The notes under the pieces were generated by a model that saw only the letters and a program-made list of their open reading frames with translations, searched no databases and was not told the DNA's origin. This document shows, piece by piece, positions 46,959-58,600 of a DNA stretch of 64,000 nucleotides. The position numbers and the translations under genes were made by a program. The stretch covers positions 411,949 to 475,948 of the forward strand of contig NW_001865053.1 of assembly GCF_000002865.3 (NCBI RefSeq). The letters are read 5' to 3'. Source of the stretch: Monosiga brevicollis MX1. Its lineage: Eukaryota; Opisthokonta; Choanoflagellata; Craspedida; Salpingoecidae. Every line of letters begins with the position of its first letter. Position 1 is the stretch's first letter.

Positions 46959-48695
46959 CTTTGCTCTGACTGTCAACTGCGGCGTGGCATTTAGGTGGAT
47001 GGATGGGGCGGTGGCGCGTTGGGGCGTGGGGGAGCATGATAACGCTTGGAACATGTTTTGGAGCACGCACATGCATGATGCGGCACAGCGTGTGCTTGGC
47101 AAGCGACCCGCCGTGCTTGCTCGCAACGGGGGTCTGGGCCAGCAGCGTTACCCCATTGGCTTTAGTGGTACGTGGAGGGGTCTGGCCCTGAGTGTTGGGG
47201 ATTACAGAGCTAAACTTGCCCCGCCACGTGGGCGCAGTAGTTGCGAGGATGGCGCGAGACAAGCTCATTTGACTTTGTCGTGGTGATGGTCGTAATGGGC
47301 GTGGTTTTAGGTGATGCCGTTTCCTCGTGGCAGACGCTTCGTGCTGAGGTTCAAATGACGCACACAGCGTCCAACGTGGGCTTTGCCTACTGGTCACACG
47401 ACATTGGGGGTTTCAAGACACCCGATCCGAGTGCTGAGTTGTATCTGCGCTGGACCCAGTTTGGCGCAGTGGCCCCTCTGTTTCGGTCTCATGGAACCAA
47501 AGGGTCTGAGCGCCGATACTGGAAGTATGAGCACTTTGATCTGATGAAGCAAGCTCTACAGCTGCGAGCGGCGCAGTCTCGCTACATCTACACCTATGCT
47601 CGCGTTGCGTTTGATTACGGTGTTGGCCCGCTGCGACCCTGTTACTATTCCTGGCCAGAGGAGGATGGCGCTTATAGCCACGACATGCAATATTTGCTGG
47701 GCGATAGCCTCCTTGTGCGTCCCGTTGAAACGCCGGTGGACAATGCCACCCAGACAGCCAACATCTCTCTCTGGGTGCCTCCAGGTGCGTGCATTCAATT
47801 GGCTTCTCAGCGTTTTTATTTCCTGTTTGGCCACGGCCGGCCCTGTGAGATCTGAAATTGTCCAAACGTCACAGGCGAATGGTTTGACTGGGAGAGCAAT
47901 GCCACCCTCCTGGGCCCCAAGACCTTGGCTACGCAGGTTCCCCTGCAGACGCTGCCGCGCCTTGTACGAGCGGGTTCCGTGTTGGGGTTCTTGCCCGAGA
48001 GCCAGCGCGATACCCTGAATACCTCGCAGTTTGTGTGGAACGTCTTTCCGTCCTTGGCGGCTTCCACGGGCATGGGCACTCTCTATGTGGCAAGTTTCCA
48101 GCCCAGAAACCTTTTGACGCCACCACGCTGCCTCCCTCTTGCTACCAACGGCCCGTTAAAGCTGACTTGGAAACCCGTCACCCTTCCCAACCATTATTTC
48201 TTAGGATGCTGGATTTGACAACGAGTATATTCACCAAGACAGCACTGAGTGGAGCATCAAGGCCAACATGGACGCAGAGTTTGTGGGCGAGAGTCTGGTG
48301 CGTCTGCGTCATGATTGTGTTTTGCGTGCCCATCTTGCCCGGGATCTGTTCTGGTAGAGTTGAGCACGGACTGCCGCAAGAGCCTCGTTCAAAGCCAGCT
48401 TCATGGCTATTCGGTGACTGGGTGTGTTCTGTAGATGGTCAATGTGACGGTGCAGGACATGGCTCAGCCGGACTTGGCACAGCGACAACATAGCGTATCA
48501 CTGCGCGGTGCTGCCGCCTTCCGTCTGCCCAAGCAAGTCACTTGCAATGGACAAGTTCTGAATCAAGATGCCAGCCCAGGGTGGCAGGTGACCTCGCAGA
48601 GCAGCTTGGTGACACCGGCACAGATTGTTGTCGTGACCTGTCCTTGGACCTCCACGTCCGAGACTGTGGTCATTTCGGCCTTGTTCGAAGCATAA
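44845..48695 (+). CDS. GH31 family alpha-glucosidase-like protein
   Basis: Glycoside hydrolase family 31, retaining enzymes that cut alpha-linked sugars. The N-terminus has a signal peptide or signal anchor (MGGVPRWPARLLGLLGLALLAAAW), so the protein should enter the secretory pathway. The catalytic core is recognisable: WWMD with the nucleophile Asp codon at 47001-47003, HDNAWNMFWSTHMHDAAQR, KRPAVLARNGGLGQQRYPIG, and FSGD (acid/base Asp, split by an intron at 47168-47310). It continues with QMTHTASNVGFAYWSHDIGG, PLFRSHGTKGSERRYWKY, and LLGDSLLVRPVETPVDN. C-terminal beta domains follow (PGEWFDWESNATLLG, ending ISALFEA). Many N-x-S/T sites fit a glycoprotein. The intron that splits a Trp codon of the catalytic motif holds a GT array. 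Substrate (starch-like, glycoprotein glucose or xylose) cannot be told. Exon list not fully resolved. Confidence 0.88.
46864..46957. repeat. GT microsatellite in GH31 intron
   Basis: About 47 uninterrupted GT units inside the intron 46790-46993, just upstream of the exon bearing the catalytic WWMD. Confidence 0.94.
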
Positions 48696-48986
48696 AACAG
48701 TCATGCCAGACGTCTTGCTCTACCTTTATTTTTTTTTCTTTTTTCTTCTTCTCTGCCTTTCCGTTGGGTTCGCCCTAGATGATGTACCAGCGTAGTGTGG
48801 TGCCACCCCCCCTCGTTCCCAATGGCCAAACTTCAGCTCTTGCCTTTCATCTCATTGCAGCTTTCACACAGCCATTCACAGTCCAAGGCATTGATTTCAG
48901 TGCGATGTGGGAAAGTCAAAAGTCAAAAAACTGAAACTCACATGTCAACACAAAAACGTTTTGATTCTGTTTGTTTGTCTCTCTCT

Positions 48987-49024
<38 letters not shown>

Positions 49025-49036
49025 TGGACCACACGA
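48696..49036. other. Short intergenic region with poly(T)
   Basis: 341 bp between GH31 and PAP2 genes. Ends in 36 consecutive T (48988-49023), 13 bp before the PAP2 ATG. Confidence 0.6.
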
Positions 49037-49633
49037 ATGGTGCTTTTGGAACGAACGTATCAGACAGTGGCAGGCCAACTCAATCGGCACTGCTCGCGGT
49101 CCGTGAGTGGATTCACCTTGGCTCTCACCTTGTATTGGCGCACTTGGCCGATGGCAGCCACCTTTGCTGGTGAGTAGTTGCGTTCAGCTCGAACACGACT
49201 CGCTGCACATGGGTTGGCGCTGGTCTCATGTGTGTCGGCTTTCGGTCGGTCGTTGGACCGGGCGTTTGTAGGAGCGGTTGGGGCCGCAGTGGTGGGCAAG
49301 TTGCTCAAACGCCTTTTGCAGCACCAGCGGCCCACAAAGCGCGCGCGCGAGTTTGACGACGGGGACTATGGCATGCCTTCCAACCATGCCAATGCCCTGG
49401 CCTTTTGGCTAGCATCTCTGGCACTGTACTCGCACGACATCTGGCCTGATGCACCGCAATGGCGATACGGTGCTCTTGCTCTGGCCACAATGTATAGTGG
49501 AGTCGTGCTACAGCAGCGCTGGGCCACTCAAAGGCATGATCTGCCTCAACTTGTGGTGGGCAGCATTCTAGGCAGCATCCAGGCTGGCCTGTGCTTTTGG
49601 CTGGTGCAGCAAACCGCCCATCTTTGGCTATGA
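49037..49633 (+). CDS. PAP2-superfamily phosphatase, small membrane type
   Basis: Two exons (49037-49169, 49272-49633) close to 164 residues. The three phosphatase motifs are visible: KRLLQHQRP (motif 1, K-x6-RP), MPSNHAN (motif 2, normally PSGH or PSSH), and QRWATQRHDLPQLVVG (motif 3, R-x5-H-D, with Gln where Ser is usual). Hydrophobic helices: GFTLALTLYWRTWPMAATFA, GAVGAAVVGKLL, ALAFWLASLALYSH, YGALALATMYSGVVL, LVVGSILGSIQAGLCFWL. The small size and the MPSxH variant recall dolichyl-diphosphatase and plant LPP-epsilon-like enzymes that remove phosphate from lipid pyrophosphates. Substrate not determined. The start is the first ATG after the poly(T) run. Confidence 0.78.
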
Positions 49634-49889
49634 GGGCAATTCCTTGAGGTGCCAAATTTCCTGCCGCAAGCTGTGCTGGGTGGGTTGTCAAGTCTTGACT
49701 GATCGCTTGGTTTTTTTTTTCTTTTTTTGTTGGTTTGAGCGCAAAGGTAGACAAGAAAAATAAGGTTCTTTTAGGGTAGGGAAGCGATGAAACTTGCGTT
49801 TGGTCTCTGGAGGACAGGCCGGGGGTGGTGGCCAGGTGTCAAACTGGAGAGGCAGGGGCTCTGAGAGTCAGACCTATCCAAATCGACTA
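49634..49889. other. Convergent spacer
   Basis: 256 bp between PAP2 and cyclin L stops, containing an interrupted T run at 49709-49728. Nothing else seen. Confidence 0.5.
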
Positions 49890-51804
49890 TCAACCCCAAC
49901 GGCTTCCACGCCCATGTGCGCGGACATGACTGCGGCGATCTTCGTCACGCTCGTTACGATCACCGTTCTGTCGTGACGCTGATCGGCCATGTGCATGACG
50001 CGCGCCGGACTGCCCTCGCGCTGGGGGCTGCGCCCCCGATGTTTCTTTGGTGCTGCCAGCCTCGGGTCCGTGAGGTCCTGGGTCAATCAGCACACAACAT
50101 GAGAAGGGTTACAAAATGTGAAAACCGTAAAAAAAAAGAAAAAAAAAAGAAAAAAAAGAAAGGGGAGGCCAAGTTTCGTTTCTTCTGTCCGTCATCAGAT
50201 TCTATTCAGGAGGTCCGCGGCGGAAATACCTCACCTTGAAGCGCAAGCTCAAGTTCGCGCGCCAAATCATCGAGATAGACGGGTGATTGGCGATAGAGCT
50301 GTAGGATAGTGGCACAAGTTTGCTCAAAGTCATCGGGATGAACACCAAAACTTTGAAACCACAAGTCGGGCATCGGGATGTCTACATATGCCAGGGATGA
50401 TGACCGGGGTGAGCCAAGGGCCATGTTCGCGGTTGGCGAGAATCAAAGACAAAGCTCAGCACCTAGCTTGCGTGTGGCCAGGTCAATACAAGCACATGCA
50501 ATGACAGCCACTTCGAAGCGGAGAAAGACATCGCTTCGAAGCGCATCATTCATGTAGTTCCAGGCCAGCTGAGCCACGTCCTGTTCGGAAAACCACGAAG
50601 GAGTGATTTGCTGAGTCGGGCCAGTACAAAGCAGAATCGGGTATGCTGGTCAAGGGGGAGTGATGGGAAGTTGCCAACCTCGCGTGTTTCAAGGCCAATC
50701 AAGCATTGGAAGCTCACAATCATCTGCTCGTGGGGTACATGGGTGACAGGTCGGTTAAGCGGGCAAAGCCATGTGTGCCCAGCCGTCAAAGGCAAGAGAC
50801 AAAAGTACCTTGTGTGGGTGTTTGAGGTGAACACAAAAGCCCAGCTCTTTCAGAACCCGGCGTTCGGACTTGATTACGTTGTTCTTGAGTTCATGGTAGT
50901 CGTCATCGCCCACGATCATGGGTGCAAGCTCAGTCTGCTTCTCCGCATACTCACTAGGTCAGAGGACAAATCATCAATGCATCACGACCGTGTTTCATTT
51001 GCAAGTTGGCCACTCGGATGGCCCCACCAACAGTTGGGCTGATGCGCTGCGCTCACGGGGCGCTCACGGGGCGCTGTGCTTACCGAGTCATGCGATGTGC
51101 TACTTGGCGGCCAACCAGCAAGATAGATCGCAGCCGCTGATGGTCCTCTTCTGTCTTGGCTGCGAGGAAGAGGCACGCCAGACCCACCCACTAGGGAAGG
51201 AAAATGGCCCGGCGTTGGCATGGTAAGTAATGGGTGCAAGAATGCTCGGATGCACGGGGGTCAACAGTGTTGTGGCTCACGAGGAGACGGGGCATGGAAA
51301 CCTCAAACACGAAGCAGGTCGAGTCGAATGTCAAAGGGAAACGGACAAGCGGCCTGCGCGCGCCTTGTCAAGGAAACGGACCTGTAGCGAATGGCGCGAG
51401 ATGTCGAGCCGGCAGTAGGCACGCTGAAGAAGCATCTGGGCACAGGCCATCACCACCTACAGGCAAGTTCCATGTTCTGAGCCAGGTCGTGGCTCTGAAA
51501 GGCCGGCCGTGCACATGAAGCTGCACACATACCTGCTTGCAGCCCAGCAACATGCCCGTCTTCTGAATGAGCTCACAGCCAGCGATCCGAAGGCGCAGCT
51601 CGAGCTCAGCTGGTATGCCTCGGCGTCGAGAGGGAGTGTTGGCAAGGTCAAACCTACACAAATCACCATGTGCAGTGAAGCAAGGGCGTGCTGGGACGCG
51701 AGACAAGTCTCCGCAAGGCCCGCGACGTACCGAGGCAGGTCCGAGTCAAGGCAAGGAAACACGTGTTTCTCAATGCGCACGTTTTGCTGCTCCGCCTGAG
51801 CCAT
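49890..51804 (-). CDS. CCNL1: Cyclin L (CCNL)
   Basis: Cyclin L partners CDK11 and works in pre-mRNA splicing and transcription (family knowledge). Nine exons close to 339 residues: 51804-51731, 51653-51533, 51456-51382, 51190-51084, 50953-50809, 50723-50679, 50580-50463, 50381-50235, 50077-49890. First cyclin box: [60 protein letters not shown]. Linker: [25 protein letters not shown], a cyclin L hallmark. Second box: [53 protein letters not shown]. The last exon gives a short Arg/His/Ser-rich tail ([20 protein letters not shown]) in place of the long RS domain of animals. If exon 8 is not spliced at 50235 it reads to a stop at 50206 with no tail. L1 versus L2 cannot be told. Confidence 0.9.
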
Positions 51805-52383
51805 GTTGAAGACTTGCCCAATCAGCGCCCACGACCGAGTTCCAAGTCCAAGCCAGACCCCGTCTCATGCCACCCACTGGACGACGCCCAACGACCGCCG
51901 ACACCACCTCGACACAACGACGCTTTGAGCTTTGAAAATGTTTTTTTGAGAATTTTTTTTTTTTTTTTTTTTGAGTTATGCGGAAGTGTGATTAAAAGTA
52001 CAGTATCACAGGAACAGTTTTTTTTTTTTTTTCAAATTTTTTTGATCTGATCAGATTTTGTGGAGTGACGACTGCTGGGGGGTGAATGGGGCTGGGTCGG
52101 TCAAGGGGATCGCCGTCAGTCTGGGGCACATCAGAAGGGGTAGGGTCGTGTGTTGATGGCAAGGGTGCCAGTGGTGTGACGTGTGGCACCCAGGGGACCA
52201 GTGTCTGATCGGTTCTCAACTTTGGAGAACTGTGGCGTTGGCGCGTTGCGCGGGATGCGCGTGCTGGATTGAGGGGTGGACCTCCGGCCTTGTAAGAGCC
52301 GTGTCACGCTCGGACTTGTGTGTCCGAGCCGTTGGTGCGGGGGGGAAGGAAAGGAGCGCGAGAGTCATCCTTTCATCGTCGAT
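51805..52383. promoter_or_regulatory. Divergent promoter, cyclin L / EXS gene
   Basis: 579 bp between divergent starts with two T runs (51951-51972 and 52018-52032). No ORF supported. Confidence 0.45.
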
Positions 52384-53857
52384 ATGGATGTGGCTGTGGC
52401 CTTTGACTGGGCGACGGCCGCCGTCATGTACGTGCCTACCGTCTTTCGCACGAGTGCGATTGCCATTCTTTTCCTCTTTGGTTGGGGGGTCAATGTCTAC
52501 GGATTTGATCGCTACAATATCCCCTTTCGCAAACTGCTGGGCATGTCCTCTGCTTCGGCGCAATTTGGCGACATCATGGCGGGAGTGCGGGTGCTGACTC
52601 TACTACTGGTCATGTGCTTTTCCTGCTATATCGGAGCCTCTTATTACGAGCTCGAGTACGCAGCAGCTGTGACGCAGGCCTTGTTCTGGTTCTGCTTCAT
52701 GCTGCTTTGCGTCTTTTCTCCCCAGCGCGTGTTTGCGGGCTTTCGACGCTTTTTTTGGGACCGCCTACGGACTTTCTTTACGTTTTCCAAAGTACACTTT
52801 GTCGACGTCTTGACGGCCGATGCGCTGACAAGCATGTCCAAACTCTTGGCAGATCTACAGGTGTGTATCGCTGGCTTGCCCACACTCTCGCGCGCGACTT
52901 GGCGTTTCTTCTTTGACAGCGGCTGAAAGAATCTCACCTTTCGTCTGGAACATGGTTGGCTGCTTTTGCTGATAATTTTTGGGGAACTGAGACAGATTGT
53001 GGTGTGTGCCCATGTCGCCGTGTTTACGTTTGATGCGGGTAACTCGGAGCAGTGCATGCACAGCAGTGTGGGACCAATTCTTGCCAGCTTGCCATATGCA
53101 ATTCGAGCCATCCAATGCTATCGCGCATATCTGGACACAGGCTCCACTCACAACCTCATCAACTTGGGCAAGTATTTGAGTTCATTTCCCGTGATCTGGA
53201 CCTCAGCGCTCAAACATCAACTGGCCCCACTGGAGGGTGCCAAGCTCGATGCGCATGACCAGCACTTGCAAATTCTCTGGCTGTATTGTGTCACCATCAA
53301 TACACTCTACTCTTTTCTGTGGGACATCCTGATGGATTGGGGGCTGGCGCGAGACGCCAACGCACGTTTCCCGCTCTTGCGAAATCATCTTGTGTATCAG
53401 TCTCCGTTGCCTTACTACTTGGCCATGGTATTGGACTTGTGCCTTCGACTCTGCTGGAGCCTCAAGCTGTCCTCGCATCTTCAGCAGCACGCCTCTGGTT
53501 GGTTATGTACACTTATACGGAAACTTTGGTCCAATGCCAAGCCAGAAAGGGCAGGAAGGATTAGATGGACCTGCAGGTGGCGCGCCTGGGAAGGCGGTTG
53601 CGGGCAAGGGATGTAATGAGGGAGGCTTGTGTGGTATGGTGCCACCTGCCCCGTGCTCTGGAACGAGGTGTCTCATGCCATGGCCTTGTTTGCTGCACTG
53701 CACATGCTATATAGGCCAGGCCTTTGTGTTTGCCTTTGAGGTCTTGGAGGTGTTTCGTCGGTTTGTTTGGAATTTTTTTCGCGTTGAGTGGCAATACATT
53801 CAGCACTCCCTGGATGGACCGGTACCCCATTCGCCCACAGGTTTGGGCGATCGCTAA
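52384..53857 (+). CDS. EXS-domain membrane protein, ERD1-like
   Basis: Three exons (52384-52860, 52996-53497, 53715-53857) close to 373 residues. The EXS domain is shared by XPR1/PHO1 phosphate exporters and yeast Erd1. Visible landmarks: VHFVDVLTADALTSMSKLLADL, SLPYAIRAIQCYRAYLDTGS, INLGKYLSSFPVIWTSAL, TLYSFLWDILMDWGL, and the closing EVFRRFVWNFFRVEWQYI. Hydrophobic helices start with TSAIAILFLFGWGVNVYGF and VLTLLLVMCFSCYIGASYY. No SPX domain precedes it, so it resembles Erd1 (Golgi phosphate recycling and glycosyltransferase retention in yeast) more than XPR1. Function by family. The second intron (53498-53714) is larger than usual, so a small exon there is possible. Confidence 0.85.
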
Positions 53858-55053
53858 ATGATACGACGTCGCTTTGTTCTCCAAGCACCAGCCACATGTC
53901 CCTGGCCATGCTAGGGACCTCGTTGCACACTCTGCTTTGCCTTTTTTTTTGAAAGCGCATTTGGTGCGGGGCCGACAAGACGTTAGGAATTGACAGATGC
54001 TCGTGATGGCGATGATGCCCAATTGTTGCCGCTGGTTTGGTCGATAACGCACGAGCCATGGCTTGGCCTTTTTAGCTTTGCCTCTGCCTCTGTCTCTGTC
54101 CATGATGTTTTTAAGGACGGTCGGGTATTTACTCAGCTGCGCCAATGCCAGGCGTGTCATGCAAGGGCCGCAGGCCTAAAACGGACCTACTTTGGGGTCG
54201 AAAAAGGGTTTTCATATTCAAGACAAGTTGCGCTGATCGTTGTACAGCTTGAATGATTATGGCTGGAGAAGAGGATGTGTGCCACACCAGATCGTCCGAG
54301 AAGGGAGCGTAGTTCCTTTTTTTCTCACTCGTGTTGGCCATGCTCAACCGACCTTTTGCTGACACGGAGATGCACAGCGCTGACCCTTCTTGTCAAAGGC
54401 CTCCAGGGCATCCGTGTGGCGATGTGGCTACGCGAAAACGATCCTCTCGAGGGGTGCGCACGCACGCATGCATGCTTGGTCGCCGAGCGTCCGATATCGG
54501 GCGGTGGTTCCACGAGCGTTGACAACCAAGGGTTAAGGGGCTGCGAGTCAGCAGGGGCAAGGTTCCGCCCCGATGCGCTGGCTTAGGCTCAATTGGATCG
54601 TAGCTGGAGCTCTCCATATGTGTGGGACGGGAATAATTAATTTTGTGCGTTGAAAGAGATGTAAGTTTGATTTTTGATGTATACGGGTGTGTATGGCATA
54701 TGGCATCGCAATGGAAGCACCGAGCTGCATCAAACAGCAGGAGCAGCAAGGGTAAGAGGACTTTGTAGACCGACCAACCAGCTGATGGGCAGTCAACGCG
54801 CGCGACAAACATACCGACGATTGACGCTGATCAAGGGTCGAATGAGTGAGACGAGGCCAAGATGCGCTTGCGCATGCACCATCGCCTATCACACGCATCT
54901 GTTCAACAAGTCACACACGGCCCGTTCACACCAAGGTGATCTCTTATTTGACGTCCACACCTATGCCCCTGGTTTTTCACACTTGAATATCGGCACATGC
55001 ACATTGTCATACAAAAGAAAAGAAGGAAGAGAGAGAGATTTCGAGAGAGAGAT

Positions 55054-55055
<2 letters not shown>

Positions 55056-55125
<70 letters not shown>
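55056..55125. repeat. GA microsatellite
   Basis: About 35 GA units, followed 70 bp later by a GT run. Confidence 0.92.
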
Positions 55126-55131
<6 letters not shown>

Positions 55132-55195
55132 GTCAGAAAGGGATCACATCACTCTCGCATAATACGAACACCAATAGCTGCTGCTGCCAAGTATC

Positions 55196-55198
<3 letters not shown>

Positions 55199-55232
<34 letters not shown>
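55199..55232. repeat. GT microsatellite
   Basis: About 16 GT units, upstream of the multi-pass membrane protein gene. Confidence 0.9.
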
Positions 55233-55233
<1 letters not shown>

Positions 55234-55657
55234 CTGACGTGAAGCAGCAGGAGATGCCCGGAGGGGTCTGGGTATGGTGAGGGTACTCGAGCAAAGAGGC
55301 GGGGGTGGGCAAGGGGGAGGAGAGGGTATTTTTGTCGTTGTGACTCATGGTGGACTGCCGTGCGACAGGGCTCAGCTTGTGACGCCTTGCCTGCGATCTA
55401 CTGCTTGGCGGCCTTGCAGTCTTCTCTCGAGGGGCAAGGGCCGGCTGCGCTATTCTCCACCAAGGGCTTTGTGGGCTGCGTTCGGTGAGAGGCGACAGCT
55501 TTTGCCATCGCCACCATTCAAGACCTTGGCTGTGCTGTGCTGCCCGGGGCACCAGTGCTCGCGACCATTTTTCTTCTGGCGAGCAAACCAAGCTTGCTTC
55601 GAAACAGGCAGCTGTCTGCTCGTTTCTTCAACCTGCGGACGGGCGCGCCACACTGCA

Positions 55658-58600
55658 ATGGCCCCACCTAGTTCTTCAGAGAGGCCGCAGCAGCCAGACA
55701 ACGCGCACGGCCACACAAATCCTACAACGTCCGAGCAGGCCTCCGCAACGGCCCCCACAGAGAATACGCCCATTGCGAATCACAACCAACAGACCAACTA
55801 TCGCACGGTCCGGCGCCTGTCAACCATTGATGTCGATGTCATCTCAAACCACGGCAACTCTGACGCGCCTCATATTTCCACCTCCAAACTATCTGGTGAT
55901 CGAGACTTGGCGCGATTGTCCGAATCCATAGCCAGCGCAGCCGCCAATGGCCTGCCAAACAATCCCGCGAGCACCCCGTCGGCTGGATTCGGCCGCAGCG
56001 TCATTGATATAGACGATGTCGTTGCCAGCAGCCTTTCCCCGTCGTCCTCACATGCGACCAACCAACTGAGCACTATCAAGCCACGGGGGCCCACCGACAG
56101 CAGTCGCTTTCCCTCCCCCTCGGGGCGTGGACGTGCCAGCAATGTGAGCCGCATCAGCGTCACTGGAGACATCTTGAAAGACCCGGAAGGCCATGACCAC
56201 AGCCTCTACTTTTCCAGCAGCCGCAGCCACTCATCTCATCGTTCCCGACCAGAGTACGTGCTTCTGACGCTTTTCTTGTTTGGGGGACCTTTTGTCGCAC
56301 ACGACGCCCCTCTTGGGCTCGCTCTCTCACTTGTGACTGTCCTAGATCGCCCCACCATCGCCCTTATTCCCTTGACTCATGCTTGTACGCCATTGGCGCT
56401 AGGCTTAGTTCCGAGGAAGCCAGATTGGGCGGAGAACCGGTGGCTGAGAATGCCGATGGCGGATGCCACCATGCCCCAACCGTCACCATGGCCTCAGATC
56501 TACTCGCGGTCCACAATCATCCTGCCCTTGAGCGCCTAAGCACCTTTCTGGTTTGTACCCACACAACACTGCTTGGCCTGTTCTTGTTTTGATGCTCCTC
56601 AAGCTTACTGGCCTCGCTGTCAAAGAGTGACACGTCTCTCATCTCAACTGTCCTGTGCACAGGCCAATCGGCGACAATCTGCTCTTCAAATCATTACGGA
56701 GGTGTGTATGTCCCAATCCTCATCGAATCCCTTAGCCCCTGCCAGCCAGCTTGTACCGAGTACTCATCCGTCATTTTCCTGCTTAGGTCCGCCGGCCAGC
56801 GTCCAAGCATCGCTGGCTTTGGTCCTCCTACATCTTGGTGCCGGCTGGCGTTTTGTTGCCGAGTACGTCCTTAATTGCCAGCATCTATATTGTCACAACC
56901 CAACTTCAAGACTTCTCCACCTTCTCCTTTGACATGTGAAGCGTGCACCCATAACCTGCATCATGGCCCTGCTCACCGCCCCACAGTTGCGTTGACAACG
57001 CTGATCTTCGCGGCCCTGCCGCTTCGGGGAACGGACAGCGACTTTGATGACAAGCTCATCTTCATCATGCTAACCAATCCGGTATGGTTATAGCTCCTTG
57101 GTGTGTCCAACCGTCTGCAACAAGCAGTGGGCGCATGACTCACTCTTATTGGTGTCTGCGAAAAGATCATTTATGGCATTTTTACCGGCCTGCTGGCCAT
57201 CCTATTCTGTACGTTGTAACCCTAAATCAAAGGCCCTGTTTGGTGGTATTACCAAACCGTTGGCTTGCATCGCCTCTTTCCTTGTCCACTAGCGCCTACA
57301 GGCTGCCCTCACCCTTGTCTGCGGCTGCCCTTTCAGATGCCGTGTTGGATGAGCGCAAGCCATGGCGCAATTTCAAGTAACTACGCTCGCCCCCCTACCT
57401 TGCATACGATGCCGCAGCTTAAGATGACCCATGACTTACAACCTGCTCTTCGACCGCCTCTCTTCTGATAGATTTTATGTGCCTCCAGTGGCAGCCTCAA
57501 TCTTATCACAGATCGTACTCCTGCTCCTCATTTATCCTTTTGTGAGTTTTCATTTATTTACACCATAAAGGGCTAGCACGTTGGCGATGAAGACCAGGAC
57601 GCAGAATTATGCTGCAACGTCAATCCCGGTGCAACTGCTCACCGCACTTGCTCTTGCACTTATTCCCGTTGCTGCACTGGCGTAGACGGGCACGTTTCCC
57701 CTGATGGGTCTGCTGCCATTGACCTGTGCCCACATGGTCGCTTACTACAGTCTCAAGTGGATGGAAAAGCGCGTTTGGCACTGCACCTGCTCTCATTACG
57801 CCGATCGCTTGAAGGTTTGGCATGCCCGGTTGGCTGTTGGCGTTAGGTTGCATGCGACGTGCCTGGTCTAATGATTCCAATGGCTGCATATTGCGGACCT
57901 CGTCTGTCCGGCCTGTAGGAGTTCAAGAGAGTGATCATTGCCGATTATGTCTTTATCATCCTCCTCTCCGCCTGGGTCATCTCGTTTCGTTATGGCAACT
58001 CGGCTTATCAAGCTGCTGCAACCGTGATTCTTCTCTTCATTGTACGACCATGCTTCCTTTGACAGACACCCGTCGTGAATGGATATACCCTAATTGCCTT
58101 GTCTAACATCTTCTTTCCTCTCCCCACCTGTGGATCTCCCCCTTGTGGCAGGTGTTTTTCTCCAAAAAATACATTCTAGCTGTGACAAGCGAGTATCCTC
58201 TTGAGGTGGCCATGATTCTCGCCGGTGAGTCGAGTCTCTCGAGTTGCCACTTTGAAATGCGTTCTGCACATGGTTTGACACTCAATATTCCTGCTAGGTC
58301 TGTGGCTTGAAAACCTCGATGACGTGTTTCAGAGCCTGGTCTTTCCCATCATTCCTCGTGGCTCAGTCTGTACGTTCCTGCGATGGCGATGTGGCGCGAC
58401 AAAAGGTGCATCGAGATTTGCAATCATTTGCGCTTGGTCTTCGCATCCGTTTGGCGCAGTCATTTATGCCATCCTGTTTGGACGCAAGTTTCTGGAAAAT
58501 TTGGCATACTTGCTTTTTTTGACGGGTAAGGTGATTTTGCATGTCAAGCAACGCACTCGCCCCACCAGCTCATCGGTCATGTTGCGCTGGCCTTGATAGA

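Larger units (their letters stand above)
53858..55657. other. Intergenic region with GA and GT arrays
   Basis: 1.8 kb with no gene supported on either strand. Contains a GA array (55056-55125) and a GT array (55199-55232). The frame of the next gene is open upstream to 55274 but lacks coding character there. Confidence 0.5.

Noticed and set aside
55056-55232. GA and GT arrays considered as CRISPR-like or satellite arrays
   Set aside because: Plain dinucleotide repeats with no spacers; the genome is clearly eukaryotic.
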